Part shown: in pieces, positions 34,135 to 41,783 of the stretch
Position numbering within the stretch: position 1 is the first letter of the stretch
Layout: every line of letters starts with the position of its first letter
Origin: Vulcanimicrobium winogradskyi
GTDB taxonomy: Bacteria > Vulcanimicrobiota > Vulcanimicrobiia > Vulcanimicrobiales > Vulcanimicrobiaceae
DNA length: 64,000 nt
Direction: 5' to 3'
NCBI GenBank assembly: GCA_003134965.1
Contig: PLDA01000006.1
Span: 186,001 to 250,000 of the forward strand
The notes under the pieces: generated by a model
Seen by the model: the letters and a program-made list of their open reading frames with translations, nothing else
Told to the model about the DNA's origin: nothing
Databases searched by the model: none
Position numbers and translations under genes: made by a program

Positions 34135-34896
34135 CTATGACAGCGGCGGCACCGAAACGCGCACGACGCACGTCAACGTCGAGGGTGTGACGACGTTGAA
34201 GTTCGACGCGGCGAAATTGCCCTGCATGACGATCGCGCCCTTGTGATCGACGATCACCGTCACCGGCGGCGTGCACGTCTGCGTGGATTTGATGAAGGAC
34301 CCGATTTGCTGTCCGGGTTTCACCGGCCCCGGGTTGAACTGCGACGTGTAGGTGTACGGATATCCGTAGGCACAACCGGCCGGCGAATTGTTCGTTTGGA
34401 TGATGCCGCCCTGTGACTTGCACACGCCGGGATCGGTGATGAGCGGATCGTAGTCGAAGAGCAGGTTCTGGTCTTGTCCGGGCAGATGCGAAAAGTATCC
34501 CGTCGGGCCTGGAAAATAGAGGCATCCGCTGGCGATCACGGTCCCGCAGAACGCTTGATAGTCGGCAGCGCCGTGCGGATCGAGCTTCATCGGGACCATC
34601 ACGTAGCCCGGAGCGGAGGAGCCACTCATTTTGCCACGCAGTTGCAGTGCCAGCGTCCCGGCGTTGGCGAAGCGTGCTAGCCTGGCCGTGTGTTCGATGC
34701 GTAAGGTTTGGAGCGAGGCCTTGCGTCCGGTCTGCAGTACGAGGACCGTGGAACCGGGCATGCTGGTGAGCTGCTGCGCCGTCAGCCTCTCAATTTTCAG
34801 CGGCGTTGCCGCCGAAGGGGCGTCGGCGACGGCCGCGAGCGGCGCAAGTGCCAACGCGACGACGGCGATGGCGCGCGCGATCTGCTTCTCGTACAT
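34135..34896 (-). CDS. Exported protein of unknown function
   Basis: 253 residues from ATG 34896, with GGAAGGG upstream. Signal peptide: AIAVVALALAPLAAVADA. The mature part contains LTSMPGSTVLVLQTGRK and a Cys-containing region (YQAFCGTVIASGCLYFPG, GVCKSQGG, PAGCAYGYPY) with enough cysteines for two or three disulphides, then a C-terminal strand pair. No family recognised. It converges with the preceding gene (9 bases between stops) and diverges from the nuclease-helicase gene. Confidence 0.65.
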   Translation of the reverse strand: MYEKQIARAIAVVALALAPLAAVADAPSAATPLKIERLTAQQLTSMPGSTVLVLQTGRKASLQTLRIEHTARLARFANAGTLALQLRGKMSGSSAPGYVMVPMKLDPHGAADYQAFCGTVIASGCLYFPGPTGYFSHLPGQDQNLLFDYDPLITDPGVCKSQGGIIQTNNSPAGCAYGYPYTYTSQFNPGPVKPGQQIGSFIKSTQTCTPPVTVIVDHKGAIVMQGNFAASNFNVVTPSTLTCVVRVSVPPLS

Positions 34897-35013
34897 GTCG
34901 GCGGCCCTTCCGGGTTGAACTCACGAGGACCCGCACTCAGCCGGCGGCTCACCAGTGTGCCACCCTGGTGGCCCCCTGAGCCGATACAGTCAGGCCCTGA
35001 AGGAGCCTGGTCC

Positions 35014-38000
35014 TTGCAACTGCTCGATAACGCCACCGTCCTCTCCGCGACCGATCTCAACAACTTCCTCGCCTGCGAACACCTCACGGCGCTCGATCTG
35101 GCCGTGCTGCGCGACGGCCTGGCGCGGCCGCAAGATCGCCCGGGCCAAGCGGAGCTCCTGGCGCAGCTGGGCGAGCAGCACGAGCGCACCTACCTCGAGA
35201 AGCTCGGCGACGACGGCTACGACGTCGTCACGATCGAGCGCACCCGCGATCTCTGGGCCGCCGCGGAGGCGACCGAAGCCGCGATGTGGTCCGGTGCGCG
35301 CATCATCTACCAGGCGACGTTCTTCGACGGCGTCTGGGTCGGCCACGCCGACTTCCTGCGCCGCATCGACGAGCGGCTCGAGGGCGGGCGCTGGGACTGG
35401 CACTACGAGGTCGAGGACACCAAGCTCGCGCGCCACACCGAGCCGTATTTCTTGCTGCAGCTCTGCTACTACAGCGAACACGTCGCGCGCGTGCAAGGCG
35501 CAGCGTCGCGCTCGATGCACGTGATCCTGGGCAACGGCGAGCGGCACACGTTCCGCGTCGAGGATTTCGCCGCGTACTACCGCGACGTCAAAGCGCGCTT
35601 TCTGCAGCGGCTGGGCGATGACGCGGCGACGTATCCGTTGCCGGTGAGCCATTGCAGTCTGTGCGTGTGGGATCCCACCTGCGCGGCGCGGCGGAAGAAG
35701 GACGACCACCTCAGCGAAGTCGCCAGCATCACGCGCCTCCAAACCGGCCGGCTCAACGGCGCCGGGATCACGACGCTGGCCGCGCTCGCGATCGCGCCCG
35801 ATGTCGACCGCCCCGAGAAGATGGTCGCGCCGACGTTCGAAAAGCTCCGCCGCCAGGCGCGCCTGCAGGGCGAGCAGCGCAGCGCGCTCGCCGCGCACGA
35901 TCCGAATCCGTACCGCTACGAGTTCATCGCCGACGCGGTCGAAAACCACCGCGGTTTCTGCCTGCTGCCCGAAACCTCGCCCGGCGACGTGTTCTTCGAC
36001 ATGGAAGGCGACCCGTACTACGACATCGGCACGGGGCTTGAGTATCTGTTCGGCGTCTACACGGCCGACGACGATCACTTCGAACCGTTCTGGGGCTGCG
36101 ATCGATCCGAGCGGCCGTCGAGCGATCGGCTCGCCGAGAAGCGCGCGTTCGAAGCGTTCATCGACTTCGTCATGGCGCGTCGCGAACAGTACCCTGCGAT
36201 GCACATCTACCACTACGCCTCGTACGAGAAGACGGCGCTGCAGAAGCTGGCGCTGCGACACGCGACGCGCGAAGCCGAAGTCGACGTGATCCTGCGCGAA
36301 GAGGTGCTGGTCGATCTGTACCGCGTCGTGCGCCAGGCGCTGGTCGTGGGCCAGCCGAGCTACTCGATCAAGAAGATCGAGGAGTACTACGGGAAGCGCG
36401 GCGATGCGTCCGGCGTGAAAGGTGGCGACGAGTCGATCCTGCAGTTCGAAGCGTGGCTGGCCTCCCGCGGTGACGCCGCCCACCGCAAAGACGCGCTGCT
36501 CGACGACCTCGAGACGTACAACAAGTACGACTGCGTCTCGACGTACGGGCTACGCACGTGGCTGCTGGAGTTGCGCGCACAGGCCGCCGCACAGCTCGGC
36601 GTAGAGATCCCGCCGTACGCCGGCAAGCCCGCCGCGGAGATCAAAGAACGCAAGATTCCGCACGGTGATCTCATCCGGCGGCTCGAGGAACGCATCCCGG
36701 AGGATTTCGACCCGGAGAGCGACGACCCGCGCTTCGACGGCGTGCGGCCGTTCTTTCTCGCGCGGCACATGCTGGAGTACCACTGGCGCGAGGACAAGCC
36801 CGTGTGGTGGCGCTTTCACGACCGCTGCGCCACGTATCAGGAAGATCCCGACCAGCTCAAGGACGACGCCGAGACGATCGTCGGCCTCGAGCTTGTCGGC
36901 GCGCCGTTGCCGCTGAAGCAATCGCTGGAGTACGCGTTCCGCTTCCCGGCGCAGCTCCACAAAGTCGGGAAAGACGAGTGCTACGACGCGCACACGAAGG
37001 CCGACGCCGGGAAGATCACCCAGATCGAGGACGGCGACGACTTCGGCCGCCTGATGCTGAAGCGCGGTCCCTCGCTCAAGGACGTGCCGCTTCCACCGGC
37101 GATCACCCTGCGCGGCATCATCCCGGCGAGTTCGGTGCTCGACGCAATCGCGCGCTTCGCCGAAGCGTTGCTCGCCGAGGGGCCCTGTCGTTACCGCGCC
37201 GCGTACGACGTCTTGACCCGCGCGACGCCGCGTTTGGCCGGCCGCGTCGCCGGCAGCTCGATCCAGCCCGTGACGGTCGACGAAGATTCGATCCGCGCGA
37301 CCTCGGACGCGCTCGACGAGAGCTATCTGTTCGTCCAGGGTCCGCCGGGTGCCGGAAAAACGTATATCGGGGCGCGGCTGATCGTCGATCTGATCGAGCG
37401 CGGCAAGACGGTCGGCGTCACGGCGAACAGCCACAAGGCGATCCACAACTTGCTCGACGAGGTCGAGAGGGTCGCGGCCGTGCGCGGCGTCTCGTTCGCG
37501 GGTGTGAAGAAGTCCAAGAAGGGCGACCCCGACACGGAATACACGGGCACGCACTTCATCAGCGAGGACGCGCCGCTCGCGACGTTCGACGCGCACCTGT
37601 TCGCAGGCACGGCATGGGCGTTCGGTCCCAACGCGATGGACCAGCGCCTGGACTACCTCTTCATCGACGAGGCAGGGCAGGTCTCGCTGCCGGCCGCGAT
37701 CGCCGTAATGACGTCGGCGCGCAACGTCGTCTTGCTCGGCGATCCATTGCAGTTGGCGCAAGTCACGCACACCGAGCACCCCGGCGACGTCGGCGCATCG
37801 GTGCTGGAACATCTGCTCGGCGGAGAGCTGCGTCCCGTCCCGCCCGACCGCGGGATCCTGCTGACCGACAGCTACCGCATGCATCCCGACGTCTGCAGCT
37901 TTATTTCGGGGCTGCTCTACGAAGGGAAGCTCAAGTCGGCCCCGGGTCGCCAGCGCCAGAACGTCGCGAGCACGGGGCTCTCCGGCACGGGCCTGCGGTA

Positions 38001-38550
38001 TCTTCCGGTGTCGCATGAGTTCAACGCGCAGAAATCGCCGCAGGAGGCACGCCGGATCGCCGACGAGATCGAAACGCTGCTGCACGGCACCGTCACCGAC
38101 GTCGAAGGCCGGACGCGCCCGATGACGGCGGCCGACATCATCGTGGTAACGCCGTATAACGCGCACGTGCTCTGCATCAGGCGTGAGCTCGCCTCTCGGG
38201 CGGCCTGCGCCGGCGTCCAGGTTGGCACCGTCGACAAGTTCCAAGGCCGCGAGGCGTACGTAGTATTCTTCGCAACTGCCGCATCGACGCCGGAGGATGC
38301 GTCGCGCGGCGTGAGCTTCGTCTTCGACCGCCAGCGCTTCAACGTGGCGATCTCCCGAGCACGCGCGCTCGCCGTCCTGGTCGGCAGCCCGGCGCTGCGC
38401 ACCCACCGCTGCGGCTCCGTCGAAGACGTCCGCATCGCAAACGGCGTCTGCCGCTTCATCGAACTCGCAACAGCCCCGAGGCCGGCACTCGACGCCGGGC
38501 CACCGGGCCAGCTGAGCCTCCTGCCGGGTGACCCGTGGGTCACCGCATGA
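35014..38550 (+). CDS. TM0106-family RecB-like nuclease fused to SF1 (Dna2/AAA_12-type) helicase
   Basis: 1178 residues from TTG 35014; GAAGGAG at 34999-35005 is at ideal spacing and earlier in-frame starts lack one. N-terminus: RecB-like nuclease, with HYEVEDTKLARH (D, E and K of the PD-(D/E)XK core) and a CSLCVWDPTC cysteine motif like the Fe-S clamp of such nucleases. Centre: RNase H-like DVFFDMEGDPYYD. C-terminus: Walker A VQGPPGAGKTYIG, Walker B LFIDEAGQ, LTDSYRMHPDVCSF and VGTVDKFQGREAYVVFF (helicase motifs V/VI). Proteins with this order are predicted DNA repair or defence nuclease-helicases. No partner genes adjoin it. All main catalytic motifs look intact. Confidence 0.92.
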   Translation: MQLLDNATVLSATDLNNFLACEHLTALDLAVLRDGLARPQDRPGQAELLAQLGEQHERTYLEKLGDDGYDVVTIERTRDLWAAAEATEAAMWSGARIIYQATFFDGVWVGHADFLRRIDERLEGGRWDWHYEVEDTKLARHTEPYFLLQLCYYSEHVARVQGAASRSMHVILGNGERHTFRVEDFAAYYRDVKARFLQRLGDDAATYPLPVSHCSLCVWDPTCAARRKKDDHLSEVASITRLQTGRLNGAGITTLAALAIAPDVDRPEKMVAPTFEKLRRQARLQGEQRSALAAHDPNPYRYEFIADAVENHRGFCLLPETSPGDVFFDMEGDPYYDIGTGLEYLFGVYTADDDHFEPFWGCDRSERPSSDRLAEKRAFEAFIDFVMARREQYPAMHIYHYASYEKTALQKLALRHATREAEVDVILREEVLVDLYRVVRQALVVGQPSYSIKKIEEYYGKRGDASGVKGGDESILQFEAWLASRGDAAHRKDALLDDLETYNKYDCVSTYGLRTWLLELRAQAAAQLGVEIPPYAGKPAAEIKERKIPHGDLIRRLEERIPEDFDPESDDPRFDGVRPFFLARHMLEYHWREDKPVWWRFHDRCATYQEDPDQLKDDAETIVGLELVGAPLPLKQSLEYAFRFPAQLHKVGKDECYDAHTKADAGKITQIEDGDDFGRLMLKRGPSLKDVPLPPAITLRGIIPASSVLDAIARFAEALLAEGPCRYRAAYDVLTRATPRLAGRVAGSSIQPVTVDEDSIRATSDALDESYLFVQGPPGAGKTYIGARLIVDLIERGKTVGVTANSHKAIHNLLDEVERVAAVRGVSFAGVKKSKKGDPDTEYTGTHFISEDAPLATFDAHLFAGTAWAFGPNAMDQRLDYLFIDEAGQVSLPAAIAVMTSARNVVLLGDPLQLAQVTHTEHPGDVGASVLEHLLGGELRPVPPDRGILLTDSYRMHPDVCSFISGLLYEGKLKSAPGRQRQNVASTGLSGTGLRYLPVSHEFNAQKSPQEARRIADEIETLLHGTVTDVEGRTRPMTAADIIVVTPYNAHVLCIRRELASRAACAGVQVGTVDKFQGREAYVVFFATAASTPEDASRGVSFVFDRQRFNVAISRARALAVLVGSPALRTHRCGSVEDVRIANGVCRFIELATAPRPALDAGPPGQLSLLPGDPWVTA

Positions 38551-38646
38551 TGGTTGCTGCCTAACGGCGCCGAAGCGCCTGGGTGAACCAGGGTCATATG
38601 ACACCCGGTTCAGTCCAGGCACTAACGTGCCGAAAGGGTGGAACCT

Positions 38647-38778
38647 GTGAATCTCGCACCGTTTTTCGCCGCGGTCCTCCTCGCGGCGGCGCTGTTGTCC
38701 CCGCAAGCGACGGGCGTCAATACGTCGACCAGTGCTCCGACCGCGTCCGACTTCGTTCCGCCGGCTGAAGGCTCATAG
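38647..38778 (+). CDS. Tiny predicted exported peptide (43 residues)
   Basis: GTG 38647 to TAG 38776-38778, preceded by AAAGGGTGG. The first 22 residues (MNLAPFFAAVLLAAALLSPQ) form a classical signal peptide or membrane helix; the rest, a Ser/Thr/Ala/Pro-rich tail ending FVPPAEGS, would be a released peptide of about 20 residues. It lies about 190-320 bases ahead of a LuxR-type regulator gene on the same strand. Coding status rests on the ribosome site, the signal-like composition and the clean reading frame. Confidence 0.5.
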   Translation: MNLAPFFAAVLLAAALLSPQATGVNTSTSAPTASDFVPPAEGS

Positions 38779-38963
38779 GCGGAGCCGCGGTTTCCGCGCC
38801 GAACCCTCACGAAGAGGCTGGTCGAGCGCTCTTAGCGTCCGCTTAACCAGCGCCTCTTCGGTGTGGAGGTGGCACAGTTCCGAATCTGGGTGAACGAAGC
38901 GCCGGTCGGACTTCGATTTCGGATGCGCGCCGCGCGTTTTTTCAAGGCGATTTCGAACGATGC

Positions 38964-40436
38964 ATGAGCTTATGCGAAGCGGTGCATCCCGCTAGCGAGA
39001 TGGCGCGCTTCGAGGTCGCGTTACTTCGAGCGCGCGTCCTGCTACGGTTGGGCCTTCCGGACAAGGCAATAGACGCATTGCGGGGATGCGCGTATACGCC
39101 TCTTTCCGCGGACGAGTTCGTTTCGGCTCAGATGCTGCTCGGCGCAGCATACGTCCGGCTTGGGCAAATTCCACGCGGCGTGGCAATACTCGAGCGTGCC
39201 CACGCGGAAAAACGAGAACTGCACGAGACCGTTCGAGCCGAGGTCTCTCTGAACTACGGCATCGTGCGATACACTCAGGGACGGATGGATGAGGCAGAAG
39301 AGCTCTTCTTGTCGGTTCCGACTAGCGCCGACATTATCCATGCGCGTGCGCAAGAATATCTCGGTTGGCAGGCATATGCGCGTAGCGACTTCCTTGCGTC
39401 AGGAAACGCATTTCGAGCGGCCCTAGCTTGCATTGACCGCTGCAAGCACCGCGATAGGTTCGTTGAGGCTAACGTTCTACAGGGACTGGCATCGGTGTGT
39501 CCAGAACTATTGCAGACAAACGACTGGCCGGATGTGGAAGTCCGAATCCGATCGTTTGATTGGACGTCAAGTGGCCTGAGCAGGCCACGTTTCTGGACAG
39601 CTCTCAATGCGTCGGTGATGTGTGAGCTTAATGGCGACAGCTCTGCAGCACGTGACTGGGTTCGCGTCGCGGAAGGCGCCTCTCGAGAGCCCGGTTACGT
39701 TTTGATGGCACAGTGCAGGATGGCGGCTTTGTTCGGATCGATTGGCGAGAAGCAGGCGCAACTCGAATTCGTAACTCGCGCTCAGCAACTTTACGAGACC
39801 GTGAGCCTCTACCACCTGTCTGCCGACATTCGACAAGTACCACTGGCCCTTGCCGAAGAACTCATCAATGTTGGGGCGCATGCAGCCGCAGGTCGGTTGA
39901 TTCAACAGTATCGGGATGTCGTCGCGCCGATCCCGCGTAAGGTCGCTGCGGAAAACCGCCTCGTCGCTTTGGAAAACTCGGTGGATGCTGCGCTGCTTGC
40001 GGCATTAGGGGAAAAGAAAGCCGCTATTCGGCTGTTCGAGGCTTCATTTGCAACGTTCGACGCTTCCGGATTACGCAGACGTGCGTGCCTCGTAGCGTAT
40101 CGTCTTGCGAACCTCACGGGCGAATTGCGCTACGTCGACTACATGCGAGCCGCGCTCGCTGATGTGCCGCGGTATTGGCTTGCATCCGAAGTCGTCACAT
40201 TCGAGCGAGAGACGAAGCTCAAACTGAGCTCCGGCCAGGTTGATATCCTCGATCTCGTAGCGGAAGGCAAGACGTACAAAGAGATTGCAGCGCTGCGCGG
40301 TGGCTCGTGGAAGACGGCGCGGAATCTCGTGCACGCACTGTTCCGAAAGTTCGAGGTAAGGAGCAAGGGCGAGCTGGTGGCGGCCGCTGCTCGGCGCGGC
40401 TTGCTCGATCGGTCTGCGAAAGATTCTGCGATATAG
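38964..40436 (+). CDS. TPR-containing LuxR-type (GerE HTH) transcription regulator
   Basis: 490 residues as called from ATG 38964. Residues 1-400 are helical TPR-like pairs (RFEVALLRARVLLRLGLPDKA, MLLGAAYVRLGQIPRGVAILE). The C-terminal 65 residues form a LuxR HTH: LSSGQVDILDLVAEGKTYKE, IAALRGGSWKTARNLVHALF, RKFEVRSKGELVAAAARRG. The open frame continues upstream and reads DARRAFFQGDFERC before the ATG, which fits a preceding TPR helix, but no start exists in that frame. A start in the neighbouring frame (GTG 38863 or 38890) would join it if one T were added near 38917-38919. So the true N-terminus is probably longer. Ligand and targets unknown. Confidence 0.85.
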   Translation: MSLCEAVHPASEMARFEVALLRARVLLRLGLPDKAIDALRGCAYTPLSADEFVSAQMLLGAAYVRLGQIPRGVAILERAHAEKRELHETVRAEVSLNYGIVRYTQGRMDEAEELFLSVPTSADIIHARAQEYLGWQAYARSDFLASGNAFRAALACIDRCKHRDRFVEANVLQGLASVCPELLQTNDWPDVEVRIRSFDWTSSGLSRPRFWTALNASVMCELNGDSSAARDWVRVAEGASREPGYVLMAQCRMAALFGSIGEKQAQLEFVTRAQQLYETVSLYHLSADIRQVPLALAEELINVGAHAAAGRLIQQYRDVVAPIPRKVAAENRLVALENSVDAALLAALGEKKAAIRLFEASFATFDASGLRRRACLVAYRLANLTGELRYVDYMRAALADVPRYWLASEVVTFERETKLKLSSGQVDILDLVAEGKTYKEIAALRGGSWKTARNLVHALFRKFEVRSKGELVAAAARRGLLDRSAKDSAI

Positions 40437-40536
40437 CCGCACGGTTCTCGTGGGTCATTTGACATTCTAGACTGCACGGCAGTTTTGAGGCACTATGGCG
40501 TTAGCCTCACGTAGCCGGGCCAGTCTAAGGCCGGCC

Positions 40537-40613
40537 GCGACAACCGCCGTTGTTCTCGCGATCCCACAGGCACCCCGGATCGCCTACACCCCGGGACGAC
40601 GGCGGTTTGTCGC
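40537..40613. other. Long imperfect hairpin, possible structured RNA or processing signal
   Basis: GCGACAACCGCCGT (40537-40550) pairs with ACGGCGGTTTGTCGC (40599-40613) with a single bulge; CCCGG and CCGGG inside the loop can form a second stem. No T run follows on either strand, so it is not a standard terminator. It lies between the LuxR gene and the end of the minus-strand gene 40638-41054. Confidence 0.5.
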
Positions 40614-40637
40614 AGGGGCGATAGCGTTGCGGGGCTC

Positions 40638-41054
40638 TTACAAGTAGAGCACGCCGATCTTGTTGGAGCTCCCCTCCGTGAACCAGATCGTGTTGCTGGG
40701 CCCGGCGGCGATGAGAACCGGACCCGAGAGCGCGGTCGGAATTGCGAATTCCGTGATCGTACCGGTCGGCGTGATCTTGTCGCTGGTGTCGCAGGTTCGC
40801 CGCGGCAGGCACGATATGCCGGAGGAGAGCCCGGGCAACGCGGTCGTCGCGACGCGTGTCGCGGTACGGTCGCCTACCGACTCGACGAACGCGAAGAAGC
40901 GCCCGTCCGGCGAGAGCGCGACCTCCGAGAACTGATGCACGCCGTTGAGCGCCGTCATGATCTGGTTGAACGGCATCGCTTGCGCGCCCGCCAACGATGG
41001 TGCCAGCAGACAACCGGACAGGGCGAATGCGCCAAGACGTAAGCGGATCGGCAT
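40638..41054 (-). CDS. Truncated or chimeric exported protein: propeller-like start joined to a Vgb blade
   Basis: 138 residues from ATG 41054, with a signal peptide (LGAFALSGCLLAPSLAGAQA). Residues 25-75 (NQIMTALNGVHQFSEVALSP, then DGRFFAFVES) look like the first blade of an S9-peptidase-type propeller. From residue 92 on, DKITPTGTITEFAIPT and SNTIWFTEGSSNKIG are a Vgb blade, ending abruptly. Neither propeller is complete. It is probably the remnant of a deletion that joined two genes, though a small secreted product could still be made. The CTGAGC repeat lies 44 bases upstream of its start. Confidence 0.6.
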   Translation of the reverse strand: MPIRLRLGAFALSGCLLAPSLAGAQAMPFNQIMTALNGVHQFSEVALSPDGRFFAFVESVGDRTATRVATTALPGLSSGISCLPRRTCDTSDKITPTGTITEFAIPTALSGPVLIAAGPSNTIWFTEGSSNKIGVLYL

Positions 41055-41097
41055 ACGTGATCGATACCGCACCGCGCGCTCGGTCCCTTGGCGCGCG

Positions 41098-41123
41098 CAC
41101 CCTTCGACAAGCTCAGGGTGACA
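41098..41123. repeat. CTGAGC-type dispersed repeat
   Basis: Full core CCCTTCGACAAGCTCAGGG followed by TGACA, in the intergenic space between the chimeric gene and the small membrane protein. Confidence 0.9.
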
Positions 41124-41251
41124 TCGGGCCCGACTGACCTGCGTCACACCGAACCGGACGGGGCTCAGTGGCGCTAACGTTGTGGCGGTGTCCTGCCGAT
41201 CTTGAAGATTACCGGCGGCCGCCGCAACGAGCTTCGCGAGAGGATTTTCCC

Positions 41252-41419
41252 ATGCACTTGGGTTTTCCAGCGCGCCGTCCCCGTGTGCGCGCCACGTCCA
41301 GACGGACGCCTGCCGGCCGGCTCAACGCGGTCGAGATGCTGATGTTCGGCCTCATCGCCCTGGCGATGGTCGACTGCTCCGTGATCGGCTGGCTGGTCGC
41401 TCACGGCCTCGGAAACTAA
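41252..41419 (+). CDS. Small single-pass membrane protein (55 residues)
   Basis: From ATG 41252, with GAGAGGAT upstream. A basic N-terminus (RRPRVRATSRRTPAGR) is followed by one transmembrane helix (LMFGLIALAMVDCSVIGWLV). It lies between repeat copies, upstream of the polysaccharide locus. No homologue recognised; small basic one-helix proteins often modulate membrane complexes, but nothing here shows a partner. Confidence 0.55.
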   Translation: MHLGFPARRPRVRATSRRTPAGRLNAVEMLMFGLIALAMVDCSVIGWLVAHGLGN

Positions 41420-41420
41420 G

Positions 41421-41533
41421 ACCCTTCGACAAGCTCAGGGTGACAACTTCGACAAGCTCAGGGTGACGGTCGGCGTCTGCCCAGGATGGGCGGCCCGGCG
41501 CCGAAACGTCACCCTGAGCTTGTCGAAGCGTGA
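41421..41533. repeat. Cluster of three CTGAGC-type repeats, two direct and one inverted
   Basis: Direct copies at 41421-41445 and 41446-41467 and an inverted copy at 41508-41533 (CCCTGAGCTTGTCGAAGCG). The inverted pair can fold into a long hairpin. A further inverted repeat, GCGTGAGCG (41528-41536) with CGCTCACGC (41574-41582), adjoins it. Confidence 0.9.
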
Positions 41534-41582
41534 GCGACCCGAAGAGCGATCCTTGCCCGGCGTGGAGTGACCCCGCTCACGC

Positions 41583-41783
41583 TCAGGGGGCCCATTGAAC
41601 CCCCCAATTCCTAGGGGTAGTGCCAGGGCTTTCGACCCGGGGTCTGACGGCTGAAAACGTCCCAGTACCTGGGCCCAAAGGATGCCCGTATTCGGGACGT
41701 CAGCTTCAACTAGGCCCCTGCGATAATGGCGACCATATGGAAGCGCACCGAAGCGCACACGCCGTCGCAAGGATCGCACCCAC
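41583..41783 (+). promoter_or_regulatory. Leader region of the polysaccharide operon with a possible RNA stem
   Basis: 200 bases without a gene before the sugar-phosphate transferase. ACGTCCC (about 41658) pairs with GGGACGT (about 41695), enclosing CCTGGGCCC and GGATGCCCG segments that can pair internally; GATAAT near 41724 is a possible -10 box, but no -35 box fits well. It matches no riboswitch consensus that I know. Confidence 0.35.

Noticed and set aside
36550..38706. Long open frame on the minus strand across the nuclease-helicase gene
   Set aside because: It mirrors the plus-strand gene, has Arg/Asp-rich composition typical of antisense frames in GC-rich DNA, and contains no domain.
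41421..41533. Possible CRISPR-like array
   Set aside because: Copies are of mixed orientation, lack uniform spacers and match a dispersed repeat; no cas genes are present.
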